This document shows positions 40,334-49,812 of a stretch of DNA of 64,000 bases, piece by piece. Source of the stretch: CAYPUG01 sp964413905 (GTDB lineage: Bacteria; Chloroflexota; Anaerolineae; JAADDB01). Below the pieces are notes generated by a model. The model did not search any database, was not told the DNA's origin, and saw only the letters and a list, made by a program, of their open reading frames with translations. A program made the position numbers and the translations under genes. Each line of letters starts with the position of its first letter. Positions within the stretch are counted from its first letter, which is position 1. Location: NCBI GenBank assembly GCA_964413905.1, contig CAYPUG010000001.1, positions 12,022 through 76,021 of the forward strand, read 5' to 3'.

Positions 40334-41422
40334 ATGGCACATCATTCAGAAAGACCCTTACCCGCCACCTTTACTCCAAACAATGAATCTGTAAAGAGGG
40401 TGGGTAAGGGTCCCTTTACACATATCCCCTTTCTTCTCCTCCTCTCCGGATTCTTCACAGCCATCCTGCTGAACGGCTGTCATCATGTCACCACACTCGT
40501 GCCTCCTACACCGTCCCTTTCCCCTACCGCGACCTGGACACTGCCCCCCACCCCGCTTCGCTTGACCGAACGCGAAAAAGAATGCCAACGTCCGTGGCTA
40601 AACACCCAACACTTGGAGACCACGCCGTCCCCCTCCCTCACACCATCGCCCACATCTACACCCACACCCAGCCCATCCGCTACAGCGACCGCGACGCCTA
40701 CTCCCGGTCCCACACCGGACGGCATTCACCGCACCGCGCGCGTGCCCATCCTCATGTACCATCACATCGCCGTCCCTCCACCGGACGCAGACCCCATCCG
40801 TTACGATCTTTCCGTCCCACCCGACCGCTTTGAAGCCCACCTAAAATACCTGAAAGAGGAAGGCTATACCTCCATCACCCTGGACGCGTTGGTATATCAC
40901 CTCACCCGGGGATGGCCGCTGCCCGAGAAACCCATCATCCTCACGTTCGATGACGGCTATGTGGACAACTACGAAAACGCGTTTCCCCTCTTACAAAAAT
41001 ACGGATTCATCGCCGCGTTCTTCATCATTACCGATGTGGTAAATCACCAAACGCCCGGGTACATGACCTGGGATATGGTCAGGGAAATGCGGGCCGCGGG
41101 CATGGAATTTGGTGCGCATGGCCGCACTCACATCGATCTCGCCCAGGCGGACATGGACCAACTGGTGTGGCAAGCGCTAGGATCCACCGAAGTCTTCCAA
41201 GTGGAACTGGGAGAGCCCGCACGGTACATCGCCTACCCTTCCGGCAAATATGACAACGACGTCATAGCGGTGTATCATTCAGCCCACTACTGGGCCGGAT
41301 TGACCACCCAATTCGGGGTGATACAGGACAGCGAACACCTCTTTGAATTGAAACGCCTACGTATTCACCACGACACCACCGTAGCCCAATTAAACGCTCT
41401 ACTTCAAATCCGCACCCCGTAA
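40334..41422 (+). CDS. Polysaccharide deacetylase lipoprotein
   Basis: This 362-residue protein has a lipoprotein signal with lipobox LLNGC (Cys near residue 49), a Thr/Pro/Ser linker and a NodB-type deacetylase domain (about 135-350). Motif 1 is ILTFDDGYVDNY with catalytic and metal-binding Asp residues; motif 2 is EFGAHGRTHIDL (metal His residues). MYHHIAV and IAYPSGKYDNDV also match. It should remove N- or O-acetyl groups from envelope polysaccharide or peptidoglycan outside the cell. GAGG lies 9 bases before ATG 40334. The gene is 11 bases from sufT and may share its transcript. Confidence 0.9.
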   Translation: MAHHSERPLPATFTPNNESVKRVGKGPFTHIPFLLLLSGFFTAILLNGCHHVTTLVPPTPSLSPTATWTLPPTPLRLTEREKECQRPWLNTQHLETTPSPSLTPSPTSTPTPSPSATATATPTPGPTPDGIHRTARVPILMYHHIAVPPPDADPIRYDLSVPPDRFEAHLKYLKEEGYTSITLDALVYHLTRGWPLPEKPIILTFDDGYVDNYENAFPLLQKYGFIAAFFIITDVVNHQTPGYMTWDMVREMRAAGMEFGAHGRTHIDLAQADMDQLVWQALGSTEVFQVELGEPARYIAYPSGKYDNDVIAVYHSAHYWAGLTTQFGVIQDSEHLFELKRLRIHHDTTVAQLNALLQIRTP

Positions 41423-41511
41423 GGGAGGTCGCAAAGGGAAGAAGTGCGATAAAGACGAAACCCGACATATCTGCCCATCGGGGCACCGAAAAGAAAACAG
41501 AGGAGGATTCT

Positions 41512-42729
41512 ATGAACCGCAAAGTCATTTGGCCAATCGTCACTCTCAGCATAATGATAATCATCCTCAGCGCATGTGGTGGCACGAAAAAGACCCCCAC
41601 CGCAACGTCTGTACCGGTTACACCGGAAACACACGCCATGGCCACAACTCCACCCCCCCCGACACCTGTGCCCCCATCACCCACCAAAGCCAAACCCACC
41701 GTGGCCCCTGTGGCGACCAAAGTGGAAAAACCGGCTCCCACCCCCATCCCCACAGAAACATCTCCGCAGGCCGAAGAGGAACAAGAGGAGACGCTCACCT
41801 TCACAACGCCTGACGAACTTCAAGACATCCAATCCTATCGGATGCGCATCCTGTATCGGACGACGTATAAAGGTGAAACCATCGATGTACTGAAATACCT
41901 CATCGAAGCCGTTAAGAATCCACCGGCCAAACATATGATTATGGAGTACATCGAAGAACCCCCCGCGGCCAACCAGAAGCCCATGCCACAAAAACTGGAA
42001 ATTGTCCAGAAGGAAAACAAAATTTGGTTCAAGATGGGGGACACCTGGATCTCCGGACAGGCCCCAGAACAGCAGAATAACATTCAGTACGGAGAGGAAA
42101 TCCGCTTTTACACATCAACGGAACTGGGCACCGGTTGGAAAAAAGTAGGCACCGAAGAGATCAACGGATTCAAAACCGTCCATTACCGTAATGAAAACGT
42201 GCCTTATGAAGCAGAGGTCTCTCCCTTCTTCCCCTGGTACAACTGGTTTGCTTCGCCGGGAGAACAACCCAAAGTGACCGTGAAACGCATCACGGCCGAT
42301 GTCTACATCTCCGATAAAAATTTTGCAGTAAAAGAAATCATTCACTGGGATGTGGATTTGGAACACGGAGGCAAAACAGAACATGCCCAAACCGAACTCA
42401 TCACCGAAATCCTGGAGTTGAACCCGGACATCACCATCAACATTCCGGAAGAAAAAGCCGGGCAGAATGCCCCCATTCCTTTACCTGGAGAACCCACATC
42501 GGTCATGGCGACTCAAGGCATGTGGATCTACGCCATCCCGGGGACCACCGTTGAAAACGTAGTCGCGTACTTCAACACCGAACTTCCCAAACAAGGGTAC
42601 AACGTCCAATCGAATCCTATGATGCCGGGCATGCTCACCATGACCACACCGGAGGGCAAAACGTACACGGTCACCGTTACCGAAGAAGGCAACAACGTCC
42701 ACGTCATGATCCAGGGTCAAACCCCGTGA
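41512..42729 (+). CDS. LolA/LppX-like lipoprotein
   Basis: This 405-residue protein has a lipobox LSAC (Cys about residue 22) and a Thr/Pro linker to residue 90. Residues 95-300 look like a LolA/LppX-type half barrel: LQDIQSYRMRILYRTTYKGE, KLEIVQKENKIWFKMGDTWI, VNGFKTVHYR-like INGFKTVHYRNENVPY and ITADVYISDKNFAVKEIIHW. A second small domain (about 325-405) has PGTTVENVVAYFNTELPKQG. It is probably anchored to the outer face of the membrane and may carry a lipid or hydrophobic ligand. GAGGAGG precedes ATG 41512. The ligand is unknown. Confidence 0.75.
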   Translation: MNRKVIWPIVTLSIMIIILSACGGTKKTPTATSVPVTPETHAMATTPPPPTPVPPSPTKAKPTVAPVATKVEKPAPTPIPTETSPQAEEEQEETLTFTTPDELQDIQSYRMRILYRTTYKGETIDVLKYLIEAVKNPPAKHMIMEYIEEPPAANQKPMPQKLEIVQKENKIWFKMGDTWISGQAPEQQNNIQYGEEIRFYTSTELGTGWKKVGTEEINGFKTVHYRNENVPYEAEVSPFFPWYNWFASPGEQPKVTVKRITADVYISDKNFAVKEIIHWDVDLEHGGKTEHAQTELITEILELNPDITINIPEEKAGQNAPIPLPGEPTSVMATQGMWIYAIPGTTVENVVAYFNTELPKQGYNVQSNPMMPGMLTMTTPEGKTYTVTVTEEGNNVHVMIQGQTP

Positions 42730-42753
42730 CGGGTGTGGGGGAAAATCACGCCG

Positions 42754-44472
42754 ATGAAACCTATATTCACCTTTGACGCCTGGGTCACCGCGGCCATAGC
42801 CGACGAAATAAGGCAAACGTGTTTGCCCGGACGAGTACAAGAGATCATCCAGCCGGACGAATACACTTACGCGCTGGAAATCTATGCACGCCGACAGCGT
42901 CACCACCTTATCATCTCCGCGCATCCCCAACTCGCCCGCACGCACCTCGCCCGGCAAAAACCCCGACGCGGCCTGATGACCCCGACCCCCCTTCTCCTGC
43001 TCATGCGCAAGTGGCTGCGAGGAGCGCACGTGGAGCGCGTAGAACAGACACCCTTTGAGCGGATACTCACCTTCACCTTTGATCATCCCGAGCAAGGCAC
43101 TTCTTCCCTCGTCGCCGAAATCATGGGCCGATACGCGAACATCCTCCTCCTCAACGCGGAAGGTCGCATCCTCCATGCGGTGAAGATCGTCGGGCCGGAC
43201 CGCAATCCCGTGCGCACCACTCGGCCCGGCGATCTGTATCGGCCGCCCCCGCCCCAGGACAAACTCCTGCCCATCGCGATGACGGAAAAACACTTGCGTC
43301 ACTGGCTGGCCGAAGCTCCGGCCCACCATCCTGTCTGGCGCCTCCTCGTCGGGCACATAGCAGGTATCAGTCCGCTGCTGGCCCGGGAAATCACCTACCG
43401 CGCCCTAGGAGATCCACTGGCGGTGGCCGAAGATGCACGTACACAAGGGCCATCACGACTGCTCACCGCTCTCGCCATCTTCCTCAATCAATTGGCCACC
43501 TCGGCCTGGGAACCCAGCATCGTGCGTGAAGAGGATAGAGTCATCGCTTTCGCCCCTTACCAACTAACCCATCTGGGCTCGCCAGAACCGGTGAACACCC
43601 TCAGCGAAGCGATTGAACAATGGCTCGAAAGTCACGGTCAGGCCGATCCTTACGCAGGTCAGAGGGAACGCGTCCGGCGTATATTGGAGGACGCAATATC
43701 CCAAGTCACCCACCGCATTGAAGCCCTCGAACGAGAACTGACCGAAGCACAGAATCCAGAGGAGTGGAAGCGCAAGGCAGATTGGCTCCTTACTTACGCG
43801 TACCAAATTCCCGAAGGCGCGTCCGAAGTGACCCTAGAAACCGACAACGGTCCTTTGACCCTCTCCCTGGATCCTGCGCTCACCCCGGTGGAAAACGCGC
43901 AGAAGTTCTACCGACGGTATCAAAAAGCCAAACGAGCCCAGAAGGAGATCCCGGCACGACTGGAAGAGGCGCGCCACACCCTCGAATTCCTAAGACAACT
44001 GACAACAGACCTCACGCTTGCCCAGGACGCCTCGGAAATCGCAGAGGTGGAACGGGCCTTGGTGGACGCCGGATTTGCCCGCCGGGACCGGAAACGAGTT
44101 CCGCCTCCCCCGGCCAAACCGTACACCTTTACCACGCCCGAAGGGTTCACCGTCCTGGTGGGGCGCAGTGCGCGACTGAACGATGAGATCACCTTCCGGC
44201 GGGCCGCGCCGGACGACCTGTGGTTCCATGCCCGTAATGTGCCCGGCGCCCATGTTGTACTGCGCAGCGGCGGCCGCCCTATCTCCCAGGAAACGTTGCG
44301 CCGAGTCGCGGCCCTGGCTGCATACTATTCTGCGGCCCGGGAAAACACCACGGTAGATGTGCAGATTGCACGAGTACGTGACATACGCCGCCATCCTTCC
44401 GGACGCCCGGGCCAAGTGCTCTTACGACGGGAAAACGTCATCCGTGTAACACCTGCGCCTTGGGAGGAGTAA
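42754..44472 (+). CDS. rqcH: Ribosome quality control factor RqcH (NFACT family)
   Basis: RqcH binds split 50S subunits with peptidyl-tRNA and adds C-terminal alanine tails. This 572-residue protein has NFACT-N (FTFDAWVTAAIADEIRQTCL, LMRKWLRGAHVERVEQTPFE, LVAEIMGRYANILLLN), a helix-hairpin part (HIAGISPLLAREITYRALGD), a coiled coil (about 310-445) and the NFACT-R domain with PDDLWFHARNVPGAHVVLR. The D-x-W/F-x-H motif is intact. ATG 42754 is chosen; an in-frame GTG lies at 42733. Together with pth and prfB, it gives this window several translation-rescue functions. Confidence 0.92.
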   Translation: MKPIFTFDAWVTAAIADEIRQTCLPGRVQEIIQPDEYTYALEIYARRQRHHLIISAHPQLARTHLARQKPRRGLMTPTPLLLLMRKWLRGAHVERVEQTPFERILTFTFDHPEQGTSSLVAEIMGRYANILLLNAEGRILHAVKIVGPDRNPVRTTRPGDLYRPPPPQDKLLPIAMTEKHLRHWLAEAPAHHPVWRLLVGHIAGISPLLAREITYRALGDPLAVAEDARTQGPSRLLTALAIFLNQLATSAWEPSIVREEDRVIAFAPYQLTHLGSPEPVNTLSEAIEQWLESHGQADPYAGQRERVRRILEDAISQVTHRIEALERELTEAQNPEEWKRKADWLLTYAYQIPEGASEVTLETDNGPLTLSLDPALTPVENAQKFYRRYQKAKRAQKEIPARLEEARHTLEFLRQLTTDLTLAQDASEIAEVERALVDAGFARRDRKRVPPPPAKPYTFTTPEGFTVLVGRSARLNDEITFRRAAPDDLWFHARNVPGAHVVLRSGGRPISQETLRRVAALAAYYSAARENTTVDVQIARVRDIRRHPSGRPGQVLLRRENVIRVTPAPWEE

Positions 44473-44476
44473 CTCT

Positions 44477-45547
44477 GTGGCGGAAGATGTCGTCATTGTC
44501 CACGAACGTGAGGATTGGAACCGTGGGTTGGCTTCCCTGCCCACTCCGCATGTGCTCCAAACATGGGAATGGGGGCAGGTGAAAAGGCAGACAGGATGGC
44601 ATCCTCTTCCCCTACGGCTGCAAACAAGCAACCGCATTCAGGGGCAGGCCTTAATCCTCCGGCGCCGGTTACCCGCCTTGCCCTGGGCGTTGGGATATGT
44701 GCCTAAGGGCCCTATCGTGGACTGGTCCGACCCGGACGCGGTGGAAGCCATGCTGGCCATGCTGGAACGCACCGCTCGTCAACAACGTTTACTCTTCCTC
44801 AAAATCGACCCCGACGTAGACCCGAACACACCGACCGGACAGGCGATTATTCAGCGGCTAACATCCCGCGGATGGCGCCCGTCACCGCAAGCTATCCAGT
44901 TCCGAAACACGGTGCTGGTAGATCTGCGAGGCACCGAAGAGGAACTCTTGGCGCGTATGAAATCCAAGTGGCGCTACAACATTCGCCTGGCGCGACGACG
45001 GGGCGTACGTGTGCGAGAGGGAACAGTGGCAGATCTGCCGCGATTCTATGCTCTGTACGAAGAGACGGCCCGGCGGGACGCGTTCCTCATCCGCCCGTAC
45101 GCGTACTACGAACACACCTGGCGCACGTTCATGTCCAGTGAGATGGCCGTTCTCCTCCTCGCCGAGTGGGAAGGCACGACGATCGCCGGCCTCATGCTCT
45201 TCCTATTTGGCTCACGCGCCTGGTACATGTACGGTGCGTCCGCAAGCGGAGAGGTGCGTAAACACATGCCGAACCACCTGCTCCAATGGGAAGCCATGCG
45301 CACCGCCCGGGCTCGAGGGTGCTCCGTGTACGATATGTGGGGAGCGCCTGACGTGTTGGATGAACGTGATCCCATGTGGGGTGTATATCGTTTCAAAATG
45401 GGATTCGGCGGCACATTTCAACGTTGGATCGGCGCGTGGGATTTCCCTGTCTACCCGAGAGCATATCACATTTATGTGTCCACCCTCCCCCGGGTGATGC
45501 ACACACTCTCCCGTGCACTGACGCGGTTGCGCGCTTGGCGGTTATGA
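44477..45547 (+). CDS. FemAB/FmhB-type aminoacyltransferase
   Basis: This 356-residue protein has the double GNAT fold of Fem transferases, which add amino acids from aminoacyl-tRNA to peptidoglycan precursors. Landmarks are HVLQTWEWGQVKRQTGW, YVPKGPIVDW, NTVLVDLRGTEEELLARMKS, KWRYNIRLARRRGVRVREG, WYMYGASASGEVRKHMPNHL and YDMWGAPDVLDERDPMWGVY-RFKMGFGG. The start is GTG 44477 with GGAGGAG just upstream, 4 bases after rqcH. Its stop TGA abuts the stop of the convergent gene, overlapping by 6 bases. Whether it acts on peptidoglycan or another acceptor is not shown. Confidence 0.9.
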   Translation: MAEDVVIVHEREDWNRGLASLPTPHVLQTWEWGQVKRQTGWHPLPLRLQTSNRIQGQALILRRRLPALPWALGYVPKGPIVDWSDPDAVEAMLAMLERTARQQRLLFLKIDPDVDPNTPTGQAIIQRLTSRGWRPSPQAIQFRNTVLVDLRGTEEELLARMKSKWRYNIRLARRRGVRVREGTVADLPRFYALYEETARRDAFLIRPYAYYEHTWRTFMSSEMAVLLLAEWEGTTIAGLMLFLFGSRAWYMYGASASGEVRKHMPNHLLQWEAMRTARARGCSVYDMWGAPDVLDERDPMWGVYRFKMGFGGTFQRWIGAWDFPVYPRAYHIYVSTLPRVMHTLSRALTRLRAWRL

Positions 45548-46120
45548 CCGGCTACGCTGCCACGCGATCACCATGCGCTGTACGGCCGTCAAATTCGTCA
45601 GTGGAGCCAGAATCCACAGGGTCCATTCGACTCGGTTAAACAGCAGACCTAAAATTAGGATGGCCAACCGCTCAAAGCGGGTGAGCAAACCCTCCCGCAC
45701 AGGAATATTTACCGACTCCGCTTTGGCCCGCGCGTAGGAGATAATCAGAGAACCAACGATTGTCAAGTAAATAAGCAGAATAGGGATTTCCTGATGATGG
45801 CGAGTATAGTACACCAACAGGCCAAAGTATAGAATCCCCTCCGCATACCGATCCAACGTCGCGTCCAAAAACGCGCCAAAAGGCGTCACTTGATCACTCA
45901 TACGTGCCAACGTACCGTCCACCGCATCAAACCAGACGGTAAGAAGTAACAGAAGGCCTGCCAGTTGAAAATAGCCCAAGACGATCACCACAGATACACT
46001 GGCAACCACCCAGAACGCGCCGAACGTCAACATGTTCGGCGTCACGTGAAATTTAAGGAAAATTCGTGCCGTACCTTGCAAAAAACCGGTTGCCCATCGT
46101 CGGGCCGCATCACTGAACAT
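45542..46120 (-). CDS. CDP-alcohol phosphatidyltransferase family protein
   Basis: This 192-residue membrane enzyme has the full catalytic motif DAVDGTLARMSDQVTPFGAF followed by LDATLDR, i.e. D-x2-DG-x2-AR-x8-G-x3-D-x3-D. It would make a phospholipid such as phosphatidylglycerol-phosphate, phosphatidylinositol-phosphate or archaeal-type lipid from a CDP-diacylglycerol. About five to six membrane helices are seen. The alcohol substrate cannot be assigned. It lies 46 bases after prfB on the same strand. Confidence 0.9.
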   Translation of the reverse strand: MFSDAARRWATGFLQGTARIFLKFHVTPNMLTFGAFWVVASVSVVIVLGYFQLAGLLLLLTVWFDAVDGTLARMSDQVTPFGAFLDATLDRYAEGILYFGLLVYYTRHHQEIPILLIYLTIVGSLIISYARAKAESVNIPVREGLLTRFERLAILILGLLFNRVEWTLWILAPLTNLTAVQRMVIAWQRSRS

Positions 46121-46166
46121 ACGTCTATCCCCCTCGTCGTGTTGAAAAACAAATCCAACAGTCGGG

Positions 46167-47280
46167 CTACGATGTGCTCTCCTCCGCCCCCACCTGACTT
46201 TTTAGATAAGCCTCAATAAACGGATCCAGGTCACCGTCCAATACCGCCTGCACATTCCCCGTCTCATAGCCGGTGCGCAAGTCTTTCACCATCTGGTAAG
46301 GCTGCAACACGTAGGACCGAATTTGGTTGCCCCAGCCCGCTTCCACGTGTTTTCCTTTAAGTCGGGCCATCTCCTGTTCACGCTTCTCCAGTTCCAGCGC
46401 GTACAAGCGGGCCCGCAAGATGCGCATGGCCATTTCCCGATTTTGATGCTGGCTGCGCTCGTTCTGGCACTGAACCACAATGCCCGTGGGGAGATGCACA
46501 ATGCGCACCGCGGTCGCGTTTTTCTGGACGTGCTGGCCTCCGGCCCCCGCGGACTTGTACACATCAATGCGCAGGTCGTTTGGGTTAATCTCAACCTCGA
46601 TATCGTCTTCGATGAGAGGCATCACCTCTACCAGAGCAAAGGAGGTGTGCCGCCGCGCGGACGCATCAAAGGGAGAAATGCGTACCAACCGGTGCACACC
46701 CTTCTCCGCTTTCAAGTATCCGTACGCGTACGGACCCCGTACCGTCATGGTCACACTTTTGATCCCGGCCTCTTCACCGGGGGTCATATCGGTGATCTCC
46801 ACCTCATACCCTTTCCGTTCGGCCCAGCGGGTATACATTCGCAGGAGCATTTCCGCCCAATCCTGGGCTTCGGTGCCTCCGGCCCCCGCGTGAATGGAAA
46901 GGACCGCGTCTCCCTTATCATGGGGCCCGGAAAGGGCCAACTCGAACTCATGCCGTTCGACTTCCTGCGCCAAGGCCGTGGTCTCTTCTTCGATAACGGC
47001 CAGCGTTTCCTCGTCCTCTTCCGCCTCGGCCATGTCCAGCAGGTCGAGAGCATCCTGGACATGCTGGGCGAATTCATCCCACATTTTCACTTGGGTGCGC
47101 AGAGCAGCCGCCTCCTGGGACAGGCGTCGCGCTTCCTCCGGATCGTCCCAGAAGGAGGGGGAACCCATCGCAATCTCTATATCCTGCAGGCGTCGCTTCT
47201 TGCCAGGGATGTCAAAGACGCCTCCGTATATCTTCGATGTGTTGCTGTAATTGTACAAGTCGCTCACGTAGTTCGTTCAT
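46167..47280 (-). CDS. prfB: Peptide chain release factor 2 with programmed +1 frameshift
   Basis: RF2 ends translation at UGA and UAA. The body has the stop-codon recognition SPF in RISPFDASARRHTSFA and the GGQ motif in AGAGGQHVQKNATAV. Translation starts at ATG 47280 after GGAGGTGAAC and reads 22 codons (MNELRERLVQLQQHIEDIRR, RL) to an in-frame TGA at 47212-47214. The site reads CTT-TGA-C, preceded by the SD-like CGGAGG, the classic RF2 autoregulatory frameshift. Skipping one base at 47214 continues with DIPGKKRRLQDIEIAM and gives 370 residues. A gene call that starts in the shifted frame (MSDLYNYSNTSKI) misses the true N-terminus. Confidence 0.93.
47211..47228 (-). promoter_or_regulatory. 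RF2 programmed frameshift site
   Basis: On the minus strand the bases CGGAGGCGTCTTTGAC contain an internal SD-like GGAGG, the slippery CTT, the in-frame stop TGA and the following C. All are the hallmarks of the prfB autoregulatory +1 frameshift. When RF2 is scarce, slow termination at the UGA lets ribosomes shift and make full-length RF2. Confidence 0.9.
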
Positions 47281-47282
47281 GT

Positions 47283-48239
47283 TCACCTCCCATGCTCCTG
47301 AAACAATCCGTCCACAAAGGCTACCGGGTCGAACTCCGCAAAATCTTCCACCGTCTCACCGGTTCCCACCCAACGCACCGGCACTCCTAACTCCCGTTGA
47401 ATGGCAAACACCATGCCGCCTTTGGCCGTACCGTCCAGTTTTGTCAAAATCACACCGGTGATGTCTACAGCTTCCTTGAACTTCTTGGCCTGGATAATCG
47501 CATTCTGACCGGTGGTTGCGTCCAGAACCAGGTACGTCTCATGGGGAGCCCGATGCACCTGACGAGCACAGATGTTGCGGATTTTGGCTAACTCCTTCAT
47601 CAAATTGTACTTTGTATGTAGTCGCCCCGCAGTGTCAATAATCAATACATCCGCCTGCCGCGACTCTTGAGCCGCGCGAATGGCATCGTACACCACCGCA
47701 CCTGGGTCACTGCCCGGCTGATGGGAAATCACTTCCACACCAATGCGGTCCCCCCACATGCGTAACTGGTCAATCGCTGCAGCCCGATACGTATCTGCCG
47801 CGGCCAGTAGGACCTTCTTCCCCTGCTGCTTTAAATGATACGCCAATTTTGCAATACTGGTTGTCTTACCGGAGCCGTTCACCCCCACCACAAGAACTAC
47901 CGTGAGCAAGCGCGGTTGATCCAACGCGGGCGGAGGGGCCTCTGCCAGGAGAGCGATCATCTCCTCCTTGAGCAGATTGTAAGCATCCGCCGCCCGTCTG
48001 ATACCGGCTTGACGCACCCGCTCTTTGAACCGTTCGAGGAGATAAAAGGTCGTATCCACGCCTACATCGGCCTGGATGAGAAGCGCTTCCAAGTCCTCCC
48101 AGAATTCATCATCCAGTTCATTGGCTTGAAACAGCGTTGCGATTTGTCCAAAAACCCCGCGTCGCGTCTTGGAGAGGCTGCGTTCCAGTTTTTCTTGGTC
48201 CTCTTTAGGCGCCCGCTTAAATAATTTTCCAAGTACCAC
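47283..48239 (-). CDS. ftsY: Signal recognition particle receptor FtsY
   Basis: FtsY is the SRP GTPase receptor that docks ribosomes at the membrane. This 318-residue protein has the N domain (LSKTRRGVFGQIATLFQANE) and the G domain with G1 GVNGSGKTTSIAKLA, DTYRAAAIDQLRMWG, DTAGRLHTKYNLM, LDATTGQNA and TKLDGTAKGGM, plus WVGTGETVEDFAEFDP at the end. It has only a short basic N-terminus and no long acidic A domain. GTG 48239 is chosen because GAGGAGGG precedes it at good spacing; the longer frame is not needed. prfB starts 2 bases after its stop. Confidence 0.95.
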   Translation of the reverse strand: MVLGKLFKRAPKEDQEKLERSLSKTRRGVFGQIATLFQANELDDEFWEDLEALLIQADVGVDTTFYLLERFKERVRQAGIRRAADAYNLLKEEMIALLAEAPPPALDQPRLLTVVLVVGVNGSGKTTSIAKLAYHLKQQGKKVLLAAADTYRAAAIDQLRMWGDRIGVEVISHQPGSDPGAVVYDAIRAAQESRQADVLIIDTAGRLHTKYNLMKELAKIRNICARQVHRAPHETYLVLDATTGQNAIIQAKKFKEAVDITGVILTKLDGTAKGGMVFAIQRELGVPVRWVGTGETVEDFAEFDPVAFVDGLFQEHGR

Positions 48240-48278
48240 CGTTCCCTCCTCACCGCCGTTCACACATCTGCATGCCCA

Positions 48279-48313
48279 CGGATAGGCGAAGAACGTGCCT
48301 TCGTCTACCCGTT
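48279..48313. repeat. REP-like palindromic repeat, copy D
   Basis: GGATAGGCGAAGAAC-GT-GCCTTCGTCTACCCGTTCC lies between ftsY and the gene upstream of it. It shares the 17-base right arm GCCTTCGTCTACCCGTT with the copy at 55169. Confidence 0.6.
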
Positions 48314-48325
48314 CCAACCTCCATT

Positions 48326-49765
48326 TTACTTTTTACATCGATCCTCGATAATGCCCTTCGTCAAATAGTTTTTCACCATGACATAGGGAGCCCGCACACG
48401 CCATTCCCCTAAAGGACTGGGCTCAACAATGGACCACCACCACTGTTCGTCATCAGGCGTCCACTCTAACTTGGGCATATAGATGAGCGTCATCACCCCG
48501 ATCCAGGGACGCCAATGATGTTTGGCCCACTCGAACGCGCGCACAATGTAACACCCTTGGACAAAGAAATCAATACCTGCCCCTGCGCCGTGCCAGTAAT
48601 AGGGCGAATCGGGCCGGTTGTCGGTCGTCCAACCGAACTCCAAAATAACCACCCTTTTGTCCTCATCCCCGTTCTCCACCATGATACGACGGATGTCCTC
48701 TACATGTCGGAAAGTGAAGAAGCGTTCGCCTCCGTACTTGGCCTTGTTCGCCGCGGCTTCTTCAGGACTGACTTCGGGGGGCGCCGCGAACCCCGCGCCG
48801 TGAACGCCCAGCATGTCAAAGTAGCCGTCACTGTTGCCCCCCATGGCCCGATACATCTCCCTGTAGAATTTTTCATCGGGCATGGCAATCTCATTATCCG
48901 TGCCTGTGGGAGCCATCCCTGCACTGATGACAATGGCGTTCGGATCGGCACTCTTGATGGCCGTGTACGCGGCCTTCAACATTTGCACGTACTCCGCGGG
49001 GTTCGGACGCTTGCCGCCCCACTCTCGCGCCAAGTTAGGTTCGTTCCATATCTGATAGGCGTGAATGCGGCCTCGATACCGGGACGCCATGGCGTGCAAA
49101 AAGTCGGCAAAATCGCGGATGTTCTGGGGCGGTGGGCCGGCCCACTTTACCCCCCCTTGAGGATCGGTACTCACCCGCGCGATCAACTTCAATCCCTTAC
49201 TGTTGACCTGCTCAACCACTCGATCCGCTTGGGTCCAATTGAAATGCCCTTTTCCGGCCCCCTCAATATCCTCCCACGCGAACGTCTGTTTAACCCACCG
49301 GAAGCCCGCTTCCTTGATCTTGTTCAAATCCCGATCCGCGACTTCCGGCCGCCACCACAAGAAGGCCTGGATGCCGTAATCGGGTGAGGACATGATGTCC
49401 ATATAATCCGACGCGTGAACCGGTTCCGGAGTGGGCGTCGGCGGAACAGGTGTCGGCGTAAACGTCGGAGGTACCGGGGTGGCCGTCGGAGGGGGCAACG
49501 TCGGTGTGGCCGGTTCCCTTGTAGCCATAGGCTGAACGCCGGATTCCGTGGACTGGGCCGTAGGCTTGGAAGGGACCGGTGTGGCGGTAGCGATAATCAG
49601 CGTAGGCCGTACGGGCAACGGGGTTGGCGTGGACGTTGACATCCCCACAGGAGTGGGGGTCTTCGTGGGCGTAGGTGTGAAGGTAGGGGTGGGTGCAGCA
49701 CACCCGGAGATCATCACCGCAAGGACGAGGACAATGGCAAGCCACAGAGCGTTCATACGACGCAT
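48326..49765 (-). CDS. Glycosidase-like lipoprotein (GH5/GH39-type barrel)
   Basis: This 479-residue protein has a lipobox ISGC (Cys near residue 22), a long Thr/Pro linker (to about 125) and a (beta-alpha)8 domain. Catalytic glutamates are present in YQIWNEPNLAREWGG and VVILEFGWTTDNR. Other conserved parts are GFRWVKQTFAWEDIEG, RYRGRIHAYQ, ISAGMAPTG and FDMLGVHGAG. This layout fits clan GH-A enzymes acting on polysaccharides at the cell surface. AAGGAGG precedes ATG 49765. It is a paralogue of the domains at 30376 and 49875. The substrate is not known. Confidence 0.82.
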   Translation of the reverse strand: MRRMNALWLAIVLVLAVMISGCAAPTPTFTPTPTKTPTPVGMSTSTPTPLPVRPTLIIATATPVPSKPTAQSTESGVQPMATREPATPTLPPPTATPVPPTFTPTPVPPTPTPEPVHASDYMDIMSSPDYGIQAFLWWRPEVADRDLNKIKEAGFRWVKQTFAWEDIEGAGKGHFNWTQADRVVEQVNSKGLKLIARVSTDPQGGVKWAGPPPQNIRDFADFLHAMASRYRGRIHAYQIWNEPNLAREWGGKRPNPAEYVQMLKAAYTAIKSADPNAIVISAGMAPTGTDNEIAMPDEKFYREMYRAMGGNSDGYFDMLGVHGAGFAAPPEVSPEEAAANKAKYGGERFFTFRHVEDIRRIMVENGDEDKRVVILEFGWTTDNRPDSPYYWHGAGAGIDFFVQGCYIVRAFEWAKHHWRPWIGVMTLIYMPKLEWTPDDEQWWWSIVEPSPLGEWRVRAPYVMVKNYLTKGIIEDRCKK

Positions 49766-49812
49766 AAAAACCTCCTTCGTTCTCTTCAACGTACTCACAC
49801 GGAAGACGCGCA

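Noticed and set aside
46323..47390. 355-codon plus-strand open frame over prfB/ftsY
   Set aside because: It lies antisense to prfB, whose RF2 motifs and frameshift site are intact.
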